NCBI GenBank assembly: GCA_036939755.1
Contig: JALLAZ010000111.1
Coordinates: 1-22,920 of the forward strand
Direction: 5' to 3'
Source: Stephanodiscus triporus
Taxonomy: Eukaryota > Bacillariophyta > Thalassiosirophyceae > Thalassiosirales > Thalassiosiraceae
DNA length: 22,920 nucleotides
The notes under the pieces were generated by a model. The model did no database searches, was not told the origin of the DNA, and saw nothing but the letters and a program-made list of their open reading frames with translations. Positions 1 through 8,300 of the stretch are shown piece by piece; position 1 is the first letter of the stretch; each line of letters opens with the position of its first letter. The translations under genes and the position numbers were made by a program.

Positions 1-102
1 ATAGTCTACCCGATAATAACAGTAGGTATGTTATTCTAGGGCGGATTTCCTGTGTAGAGTCAACAATAATAATGTTAACAAGAATTAAACAATAGGATTA
101 GG

Positions 103-913
103 CTATCTACATTTTGTCCTATGTGCCGTGACATAAACGTGCGCGTCGCCCTGTTGCGGATGATGCCCGATGCCGAATTCTTCTTCCTCAGGGAAATCCA
201 ACCGCACGTCTTCGTTCGCGTAGTTGTCACCATCCACAACATCGTCATCACTGGCCACGACATCACTGTCGCCGGCCCCTTCATCGACGTCGCTGGCGGC
301 GAACTCTGTTTGTCATCGTTGACCCCCACATAGACGTCGCTGGCCCCGACATTGTCACCACCGACCAACACTTCATCATCGCCGGCCACCTCATTGACAT
401 TGCCGACAAAAGACACTTCGTCTTTGTTGACCCCCACCATCAACGTCAAAGGCCCCAATATCTCTGCCGCCGGCCTCCACATCGACGTCACCGGCAGCTA
501 ACACTTCGTCTTCGTCGACCCCCATGTAGACGCCGTCTGCCCCGACATCTTCGCCGTCGAATAATGCTTCATCGTCGTCAATGGCCCCCACACAGACATT
601 GTTGCCAGCCAACACTTCGTCGTCGTCGGCTCCTAAACAATCCCACAACACCCCGTCGTCACCGGCTCCCTCGTCGGTGGGAAGATCATCCCCGTCATTG
701 CCCCCTGGCGTGACGAAGTGGAGCAACACCCGCCAACGCGACAACGACACGCCGCCTCTGCCGCGGCAAGGCGACGGGTGCCGCGTCCTCAAACGCGACC
801 ACGTCCTCAAACGCGACCACCTCCCCCGATGACAATGACGACGATGATGCGCCGACCCCGACCGGCAAGATGAGGCCTCCCTTGACCCCCCCCCACTGCA
901 TCCTCCGATACAC
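103..913 (-). pseudogene. Acidic repeat protein gene, broken by frameshifts
   Basis: Minus-strand reading gives acidic, codon-biased protein in three successive frames. The first part (about 810-391) contains degenerate units of the type DDEVLxGxxVGAxDVYxGV; the repeat continues in a second frame to about 316; then a third frame, open from 312 to the TAG at 103-105, codes an Asp/Glu-rich tail with the stretch RLDFPEEEEFGIG. The CTTCRTC repeat cores on the plus strand lie at about 371, 416, 504, 567 and 615. The spacings are 45, 88, 63 and 48, so all but one are multiples of three and the 88 explains one frame change. A further frame (913-695) has a tandem VAFED motif. No family is recognised. 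Missed introns are possible, but no GT-AG pair was found that joins the frames, so decay is the simpler reading. The 5' limit is unknown. Confidence 0.4.
360..630. repeat. Degenerate minisatellite, 45-88 bp spacing
   Basis: A loosely repeated unit around the core aacacttcRtcNtcgtcgNc recurs five times on the plus strand. It codes acidic repeats when read on the minus strand. Confidence 0.5.
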
Positions 914-1206
914 GGCCCACGCCGTAGTCGGAGATGATGGGTTGTTATGCGATCACCGAGCGCGGAGACATGCGTGCATCGTCATCGGCGGCGGCAATTG
1001 CGAGAACAACAACGACGGCGACGATGACAATTGGGTCGCATACAGGAAGGAGGGGGGAGGGGCTCCCTGTGGCGGCAAAGGCGGTAGTGGCAATGACATG
1101 GATAAGATGATTTTGTAATCAAGATTTTGATGTGTGGGGGGGGGGGAATTGGCGAGGTCACGCACTTTCCCACCACTCACATCACGCCAATGTAAGTAGG
1201 CGTACT
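914..1206. other. Low-complexity stretch without a convincing gene
   Basis: A mixture of G-rich and GAC/CGG-rich sequence with homopolymer runs: a C run near 888-895 and a G run near 1136-1146. A plus-strand frame to about 1118 ends in an Asn/Asp/Gly-rich sequence, but it has no recognisable domain. I see no supported gene. Confidence 0.4.
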
Positions 1207-1342
1207 TGATGTGGGGTAAATAATTGACCCCAAACCTGGTGTTATGTACAGACCAAACATTTATCTAGCGGCAAAGCTAGATAAACGACCCGGAAGTATG
1301 TACATACCACCAGGTTTGAGGACGAAAAATGAACCCACATCA
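1207..1342. repeat. Nested foldback (imperfect 136-bp palindrome)
   Basis: Three pairs of inverted arms nest around one centre. The outer pair TGATGTGGG (1207-1215) matches CCCACATCA (1334-1342). The middle pair is 19 bp with one mismatch (1231-1249 and 1300-1318). The inner pair TTTATCTAGC (1260-1269) and GCTAGATAAA (1276-1285) is perfect around the 6-base loop GGCAAA. The spacings on the two sides are similar. It could be a foldback or MITE-like element, or the precursor of a long hairpin RNA. No target-site duplication was identified with certainty. Confidence 0.7.
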
Positions 1343-1620
1343 CGGCAGGAACCAGTATTCTGTCCTCAAACCCAGGTTAAGGATTTGTATCTTTGTTTCG
1401 CTATCGCCAATTTTTTTGGTCATTCTTGGATATTTAACCCATGTCTCAGTGACAGCGTGTTTCCCTTAGTGACGCATAGCAACTCTGACCAACTTCCACC
1501 TCTGACACTGGAAGTTTATCAGCAGAAGATGGCCGATGGCTGTTTGGCGCTGTTTTTTCCTCAAGTCACCTCTCATAATTTTTTTGGTTGGCTGAACTGA
1601 CATCAAACCAATTCACCTCA
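1343..1620. other. Spacer between foldback and repeat array
   Basis: Holds a further partial copy of the foldback middle arm (CTCAAACCCAGGTT near 1364) and two copies of an ATTTTTTTGGT-like string near 1410 and 1579. An open frame runs across it (1244-1600), but its protein has no recognisable pattern and starts inside the foldback, so it is not called as a gene. Confidence 0.4.
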
Positions 1621-1828
1621 TACAAATTCAATCTCTGTACCCCGTCAGTCATACAAATTTGTACTTCCAATCTCAGAATACGAATTTGTACCTTCCCCTC
1701 CATCATACGAAATCATACCTCACCCCGTCCATCATACGAATCCGTATCTTACTCCGTCCACCATACAAACTGGTATCTTACCAATAACCCGACATACAAG
1801 TTCGTACCTCTGTACATACGAATTCATA
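1621..1828 (+). repeat. Palindromic 12-mer tandem array, leader copy
   Basis: Eight units start at 1621 (degenerate), 1652, 1679, 1706, 1735, 1764, 1795 and 1817. Each has a near-palindromic 12-mer of the form TACRAATTYGTA (for example TACAAATTTGTA at 1652-1663 and TACGAATTTGTA at 1679-1690), followed by a pyrimidine-rich spacer such as CCTTCCCCTCCATCA. The period is 22-31 bp. The array ends 13 bases before the ATG at 1842. Because the same repeat forms introns nearby, this array may lie in a 5' UTR intron; TTGTCAG at 1846-1852 could be its acceptor, in which case translation would start elsewhere. Confidence 0.85.
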
Positions 1829-1841
1829 TGTTACCTTCACC

Positions 1842-2935
1842 ATGAGTTGTCAGGATCTTACCAACGACATATGCCGTCTCGTTAATGACAGTAATGTATG
1901 GTCATCAACAATTGTAATCCCTGATGGTGATGGTATCCTTGATATTTCCTCTGCGGCAAATGGTGCCAATTCATCTACTCCTGTCGGTGCCACTAATCAG
2001 CCTAGTTCATTTCCCACAGGTCGGATTGCTTCTTTGTACAGATTTGATCCCGACAAGTACTATGGCGAAGGATCAAGGCCGGCACTGAAGGAAATGATCA
2101 CCAAAGGCAGTTGAGTCAGTGGATGTAATATATCTGTCCGAAATAAGAAAGGGGCCTCTGCATTATGGAAAGTCACGTATATCCTATGGTGTTCTCATGG
2201 CTTTTTAATTCGCGACAGTGGTTCTTCGGTCTACAACGGTGACAATGTCGGTGCATGTAATGCCATTACTGAACCTCTGAAACGCTTCAAAACACCACAT
2301 GCATTGAGAGGTATGTGTATCTTGATTCTTACTGTTGATTCGAATTTGTACTTGTTGACCCAACAATACGAAATCACACTCTCACTGTCAATATGAATTT
2401 GTACTTGTCATTACAACACGAAATCGTTTGTTCTTCATTTATAGGAACAGATAACATGGCATCTAAATCCAAGAAAGAGACCATAATATTTAAGAAATCA
2501 AACAAAACAAAACCTCGACTTCAAAAAGATGGTTTCCCCCTAGCGAGACGATATGTCACCCAACGAGCATTTACACCTTATCAGCAATGTCCTATGAAAG
2601 TGGTTATTTTTCTTAGCTTGTCAGATCATTGGTATCATCACGACCATTTGAGTTACTTACTTCACAAGAATCATCCAAAACTTTATCTAGAGGCTATATT
2701 ACTCTCCCAGAAGGACCTCTCAGATCAAGACAAGAAATTATTGACTCTTCTCTACAATGTGAATGTTCCTCCCATGACCATCTCGAAAGTATTGAGCACT
2801 CTCAAGGACCATGACGTTGGGAGTATTCTTCCGAAGACAATATTTAATTACACTGAAAAAGAACGAAATGCTATTGACTTAGCCAATGAAATACTACCAA
2901 CATGTTCTGACGCAGAAAAGACTTTGATACCTTAA
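1842..2935 (+). pseudogene. MULE/FAR1-like transposase N-terminal region, broken
   Basis: Two exons, 1842-2310 and 2445-2935, join in phase 1 across an intron of tandem repeats and give 320 codons. An in-frame TGA at 2112-2114 interrupts exon 1, yet the frame stays open on both sides. After the stop come a Cys, then WKVTYILWCSHGF. Exon 2 holds CPMKVV, WYHHDH and a HKNHP motif, then a helical segment of the kind LSxxDxxLLTLLYNVNVPPMTIS. The order Cys, Trp/Cys, CP, W, H is like the WRKY-GCM1 zinc fingers at the N-terminus of MULE transposases and FAR1 proteins. No DDE catalytic region was found downstream, so the copy looks truncated. The family assignment is an inference from motif order only. 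The 3' end overlaps the converging minus-strand frame at 2871-2935. Confidence 0.45.
2311..2444 (+). repeat. Intron made of the palindromic repeat (134 bp)
   Basis: Donor AGAG|GTATGT and acceptor TTTATAG|GAACAG; the phase (1 + 2) joins the flanking frames. Between the splice sites are four units with 12-mers starting at 2339, 2367, 2392 and 2417, a period of 25-28 bp, separated by spacers such as CTTGTTGACCCAACAA. These match the leader array and the minus-strand intron in core, period and sense orientation. Confidence 0.7.
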
Positions 2936-3414
2936 CTCCCTGAGCTGGATACTGGTGAATTAATATGCTCACCAGAACTAACTGGCTGTGTTTCACTGAG
3001 TTGAGGACATCAGTGTTAGTGTCTTCCGCACGGAACGGTGCTGGAGCACACTGGGACAGAAAAGGGTACCAATTGTTGAAGAGAATTTGGACGGAAATAA
3101 AGTCAATAACAAAACAGAAGAACTTCTTGTTCACTCTACTGAAGGAGTTGCCTTCGATCATTGCGTTGCAAATGTCCGGTGCACTGTTGTTCTTGAGGTA
3201 CTTCATCCGAGTGTCATAAATTTGAGACCTCTCAGGAGCGATCGACGATGCCTCCAACTGCAAGTCCAACATTAGAAGAAGGGCTGCAAACACATCATGG
3301 AAGTGATGTGTTTCCGTGTACGTGACACTGCTTTTTTATCAAAATCAAATGCGCCAATGACCAAACGACGACGTTCGATGTCCTCGACATCATTCCAGCA
3401 TTGCCATGTCTCAC

Positions 3415-3486
3415 CTAAGGTGACATACAAAAACACGACACGAGAAAAATCATTGGAGAGATAAGAACAAATACATGAATACTTAC
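3415..3486 (-). other. Ordinary 72-bp intron
   Basis: Second intron of the minus-strand broken gene: GTAAGT at 3486 to TTAG at 3415, T-rich, with no copy of the palindromic repeat. It is phase-consistent (A + GT makes a Ser codon), and serves as an internal control showing that not every intron in this gene is built from repeats. Confidence 0.6.
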
Positions 3487-3656
3487 TGACAAGAGGCAAT
3501 GGAGGCTCATACTTTGGCGCAAGGATACTGGATCAAGAGACTGTGTTTTTGCCATGACACTCGAACGTGGCGACACTTCCCTCAATTTCCTCCTCATCAT
3601 TGTTGTCGTCATCATCATTTTCCTCCGATTCAACATAGTCCTCGTCGTCATCTTCC

Positions 3657-3942
3657 CTTATGATTTTGTATGGTGGGAAGGTTGACATACAAATTGGTAG
3701 TGTCGGTGCACAGTACAAGTTCGTGTACCATTGTGTTAAACAGTACAAATTGGTATGGACAGAATTAGATGTAGGAATTAGTATGCTCAGAACAAAAAGT
3801 ACGACTTCATATCATGTCATTCAACAGTGCGAACTCGTATTGCCACAACAAAAGTACAAATTCGTACTTCCAAGGACAAAAGTACAAATTGGTATCATAC
3901 AAATTAAATCCAAAAAACAGTACAAATTTGTAATTGACTTAC
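3657..3942 (-). repeat. Intron made of the palindromic repeat (286 bp)
   Basis: Read on the minus strand this runs from GTAAGT (3942) to CATAAG (3657). Twelve-mers start (plus coordinates) at 3659, 3688, 3714, 3744, 3772, 3800, 3828, 3855, 3883 and 3921, with a partial copy at 3898. The period is 26-30 bp, most often 28. Clean examples are TACAAATTCGTA (3855-3866) and TACAAATTTGTA (3921-3932). Almost the whole intron is repeat, and the last unit includes the acceptor region. Confidence 0.8.
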
Positions 3943-4069
3943 TGGGAGCCATCATCATTGCCACTCTCTTGAACAGCAATGCGAGGAGCACATTTCCTGA
4001 GGGGAAGCCTCTTCTTGGCGGCACTCTTCTTCTTTGTGTTGACTGTGGCAGTGGCAGGAGGGACAGCTT

Positions 4070-4605
4070 CTACAACAATGGTGGCAGGGATGGCAGGAGA
4101 AGGCATGGCCGGCTTGGCCTGTTTCTTTCCCCCAGCCTTCTTTTTGTTGGTGGTGGTGGTTGTGGAGGCGACGGTAGCTGCTGCGGCCGCGGCGCCATGT
4201 CTTGCGCCAGCGCGAGTCTTCCCAGTGGCTGAGGCATTGATGGGGACTGCCTCAGACATCGCTGAGGGCATCCTCCATGGCAGCGGGGATGGCAGGAGAA
4301 GACAACGCCTGCTCCCCCCCATCTTTTTCTTGGTGGTGGTGGCGGTTGTGGGGGTGGCGGAAACGGTGGCTGTGGTGGCGCTGGCGCTGGAAGCGGTGGT
4401 GGCAGTGGCACCAACAGCCACAGCGGTAAGGGTGATGGCAGGACCAGGGGCGGCAGGGATGGCAGGAGAAGGCAAGGCATGATCCCCCCCCTTCTTTTCT
4501 TGGTGGTGGCGGTTGTGGGGGCAGCGGAAACGGTGGCTGCGGCGGCGGCACCAGCGCTGGCGCTGGCAGTGCTGGCAGTGGCACCAACAGCCATAGCGGT
4601 CAGGT
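4070..4605 (-). repeat. GC-rich minisatellite coding Ala/Thr/Lys runs
   Basis: Three long imperfect units share the string GGGATGGCAGGAGAAG, at about 4088, 4285 and 4457 (spacings about 197 and 172). Each also carries TTCTTGGTGGTGG-type and GGCACCAACAGCC-type strings. The unit length is not a multiple of three, so the same Ala-rich peptide pattern appears in different frames. Confidence 0.65.
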
Positions 4606-5064
4606 GGTGGCAGGATGATGAGGAGGAGCTGCACCCACTGGCGATTTGAAGATTTTTGTTTTTTTTGCCCGCTGAGACCGCCTGGGGAAGGGAACTCCAC
4701 CATCTGGGACGGCGGGGGCTGCCTTCTGTGGGGTGGATGAGGGCGGAACAACAGGGGGGGGGGTCCGCCCTTGCTGGGAGAGGGGGCGGATTTGCGCTTG
4801 CCCTTGATCATGGTTGGTGGTGGAGTGGCGGCTTCTGATGTGAATTCACATTGATTTTTGGGGTGAATTCATGCCACAGAGAAGATGGAGGTTGGGCCAT
4901 CTGAATTGGGTGGTGACGCACATCTGACTCAGAATAAGAACTTCTGATGAAAATACAAAGTTCCGAAAATGAGACAGATGGTGACGTCAGATCCGCTGCC
5001 ATTGTGACAGAACAATGACCGGAGAATCAAAAATTGGCGAGGGATATCATTTACTCCTAAGTAC

Positions 5065-5076
5065 TACAAATTCGTA
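5065..5076 (-). promoter_or_regulatory. Single palindromic 12-mer upstream of the minus-strand gene
   Basis: TACAAATTCGTA lies about 65 bases upstream of the possible start codon at 5002, and the bases that follow (CGAAAT) extend similarity to the repeat unit. Any role is unknown. Confidence 0.4.
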
Positions 5077-5309
5077 CGAAATAATAATAGGGCTTACAAA
5101 AATACCGCAAGTCAAGACCAATACCGGAAACCGCAGGACACCATCCGGAAAAGAGATGGTACTAATCTAGAAAAAAGATCGACCGAAAGATCTCATTTTA
5201 TTTTTTTTCTGAACCATACTTCAGATCCCTCCCCGACGTCCTACACGGAATGAAAGCCTGCCGGGGGCAGGTGGGGGATTCTTAACAAGGCCTGATATTA
5301 TTGTCAAGA
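5077..5309. other. Promoter region of the FYVE/CAP-Gly gene
   Basis: AT-rich then GC-rich DNA. It holds a small inverted repeat AGATC...GATCT near 5177-5195, a GACGTC site near 5235 and CCTGCCGGGGGCAGG near 5258. No clear TATA box. None of these is proven to be a control element. Confidence 0.3.
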
Positions 5310-8300
5310 ATGGATGACTCGTCCCATCCCGGTCCGCCGCCATTGGACTTCGTGGTAGTTTCCGCGCCGGATTCGATGAGGTCGACATGTCCCGGATGCA
5401 ATAACGTCTTCAAGTGCACCAGGAGGAGGCATCACTGTCGTCTTTGCGGGGTGAGTGTGTGTGTGGCGGGGGGGGGGGGGGGGGGGGCGCGCAGGGGGCA
5501 ATCGTCGTCGTCGTCATCGTTGTCGGAAAGGATAGAATTCTATCTGTCCATCTCTTTTCGTTTGTCCCCCGTTTCGATAAAATGTACACTGGTATACACT
5601 AACGCGTCGATTCTTTGTTCTCGTTGGCTACAAGGACGTCTTCTGCGATCCGTGTTCGTCGACGCGAACGGAACTCCCACTCGTTGGGAAGGAGTTCGAG
5701 TCGCCCGTGCGCGTGTGCGACCTATGCGCGAGGGACGTGAATCGGGGGAACTACTTCGCGACGAGGAGGTACCTAACGCCGTTGCAGCTTTTCGACGTCG
5801 ACGGGAACAGCAGGGGGGGAGGTGGGAGAGGCGATGCCGCCGCCGCGTCTCCCGCCGATGCCGCCCGCGGCGGAAGCGGCGAGGTCGCGGGGGAGATCAC
5901 ATCCCGTACCGTGGCCGCGTCACTCTATTCCTTGTACGACGACGTAGAAACCATGGTCGATAATGGCGTCGTGACGATGATGGTACCCCCCCGCGACCTC
6001 GTGCGCGCCGTGGGACGGCACCTGAAGGATCGCGCGAATACGGCCGAGTACGCCGTCAGTGCGCTCGCGGGACTACTCGTCCTCGGCAGCGTATCCGGGG
6101 ACGATTCGTACGCGATGGCGGTGTGCGGCTGGGGGGAGGAGGGCGGCGGCGGCGCGTCGGCGTCTTCGTCGTCGACTGTGGGTCGAGGAGGGGGGCGTAA
6201 GCGAGGCGAGATAGTGAACGACGTGCTGGCGATACTCGAGTGGAACGGCACGGACGGTCGATCGCTCAGCGCATTGGAGCAGGCGACCAAGGTCGTGTAC
6301 TACATCACCGACCCGAACTTCGTCGAGGGCGCGATATCGAAATTAGGAGGAGGAGGAGGAGGGGGGTGGGGAGCGACGTCGAACGAGGAGAAGAAGGGCA
6401 ACGACGATAATAGGGGACCCGTCGACGTCGACGAGGCGGGGGAAACGATGGTTCGGGATTTACACCGCATCGACGTCCATCGGGCGTTCCGGGCCATGTT
6501 GGACCACGCCACGTCGTCGGAGTCGCCGTCGCTGCAGCGGTGGGCGACCGCCTCCCTGCGTCATCTCATCGCCGAGGATCGGCGTCGTGCGTGCTGGACG
6601 TCCCCCTCCCCCGACGGAGGAGGCGGCACGTCCAAGTACGAGTCGTTCATGACGCGATTGGTATCCACGGGCGGGATCATGATCCTTTGCAGCCTGCTAT
6701 CGTCGGACGACGGGGACACGCGTAACCACGCCGCGTCGGCGTTGGAGGCGATCGTCGTCTCGACTAGGGAGATCGGACTGGCGTCCGACGCGTCGTCATC
6801 GTCGTTGGGGCCCTCGCGGGCTGGGAGGGGCACCGCGGACGATTCGGCGATCGTAGACGCCATCGTTTCCAACGGCGGCTGCGGCCCCGCCCTCGCGCAC
6901 CTGCTCATCTCTTCGGACGAGGCTGTGTCTCGGCTGGGATGTTCGCTCGCGTCGTCGTTGATATCCCCGTTACTGACCGATCCTCGGGGGTCGGGTCGGA
7001 CGCTGCGACGGTGCGTCGCCGGCCCCGACAACGGCGGCGGAGCGAGTTTCCCGGCCGACGACGATGGCCTCTCTTCCTACAGACGCGCGGCGCTCGCCCT
7101 GGTCGTGCCGGATGGCCCCGACGAGGTGTCTTGTCTACCATTGCTGATACAGATTATGAGAAGCGGCGCAGAAGAAGGGTCGCGGGGGGGTACTCCATCT
7201 CGATCGATAAAACTTCAGGTGGCGGCCGGCGAATGTCTCGCTGCGATTTCACTTGCAATTGGACACATCGTCAGCGACGCATCAGCGGACAGCAAAGACA
7301 AGTCAAGCTACGGATCTCTCTACGCAAGAGCGAAGAAAGCGTTGGAAATCATGGAAAACGAAAGAATATTTGATGTTGCCTACAAACTTATTACGTCCGC
7401 ATCATCTCGTTCTTTGGATGCATCCAGAAACACTCCACAGGCACTACTTAGAGAGGCAGCTGGCTTGACGTTGCTCGCGTTATCTTCTTGCTCCAGTGCC
7501 TCTTCTTCCTATCTCGTTTCCAACAAGGCAGTGTTGGGACTTCTGAACATTGCCACAGAATCGTTGGGGGCTCCTTCTGCATTGCGGGGCGAATGGGCAT
7601 CACGAGGCCTATGTTACTTGGAGTGTGCGGCACAGCTTCTTCTTCAAGCATGGACGAGTAATGATGCATCATGTCTGAATCTCTTACTGGAAGCCATAGA
7701 CGCTGGTGCAGTGGGGCTAGCATCTCGTCTCTTAAAGGCGAAGGTGCTTCTTAAACATCATGACCAAGCTTATTCTCAGATGCGAATCAAAATTGCATGG
7801 TAAGACAATCATGCTTAATTGTATGAATTTGTATCGTTTAGCATGTAATTGAATTTCTCTGTGTTAACTTGCGGCTGAATTTTCATTGGGTAGCTGCTAC
7901 ATGCTAAGTGCAATGTTTGGTATAGCTGTATCCAATGACGAAAATGCCCTTGGCATTTCCCGTCTCTACAGCGCCATCGATGCTGACTGTGCCGCGACGA
8001 TAGCATATGATGAAAAGTCGGAGGGCAGGACTGATCTTGTGGCTTCAACTGTATTTCTGCTAGGTGCCACACTTCCATTCGTTCAACGGTACGCAAATGA
8101 AGATAAAGATGAGCCGTTGCCGATGGGTGATCTCTCTGAAGCGTGTCTAATTGCCGTAGGAAGCATGTGTGGCGCTATGACGGGGTGTCTTGCTAATTAT
8201 TCTTGTGATTCACAGTTGGATGAAATTCAAAACGAGAAATATTCCCATCTGAGACTAGACGCAAGCGAGCTTGCGTGCAGAGCTCTAACGTCGACAAATG

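Larger units (their letters stand above)
2871..5002 (-). pseudogene. Ala/Lys-rich then acidic protein gene, decayed
   Basis: Three exon parts read on the minus strand: about 5002 (or 4811) to 3943, 3656-3487, and 3414 downwards. Donor CA|GTAAGT occurs at both junctions; the acceptors are CATAAG| at 3657 and CCTTAG| at 3415. The phases (2, then 1) match, which strongly supports the model. Exon 1 codes Pro-rich, then Ala/Thr and KKK-rich repeats, like linker-histone tails. Exon 2 is Asp/Glu-rich. Exon 3 contains WQCWNDVEDIERRRL. Breaks: a TGA at 3533-3535, an A6 run at 3332-3337 where the frame must change to continue open to 2871, and frame changes near 4808 and within the exon 1 repeats. The possible start ATG at 5002 gives MAADLTSPSVSF. 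I do not recognise the family. It may be the second gene of the mobile element beside it. Confidence 0.5.

Noticed and set aside
1244..1600. 118-codon plus-strand open frame
   Set aside because: Starts inside the foldback, has no recognisable motif and covers low-information sequence.
1621..1828. CRISPR-like regular repeats
   Set aside because: Repeats vary at many positions, spacers are only about 15-19 bases and are similar to one another, the surroundings are eukaryotic, and no cas genes are present.
1588..1845. 85-codon frame through the palindromic array
   Set aside because: The open frame is a by-product of the repeat; its peptide only mirrors repeat units.
2112..2114. Selenocysteine recoding at the TGA
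   Set aside because: No SECIS-like hairpin seen downstream and no selenoprotein-like context; decay explains it better.
3979..4482. 167-codon plus-strand frame that looks like repeated membrane helices
   Set aside because: The Val/Ala runs are the complement of the Ala/Thr/Lys minisatellite; the opposite-strand model has phase-consistent introns.
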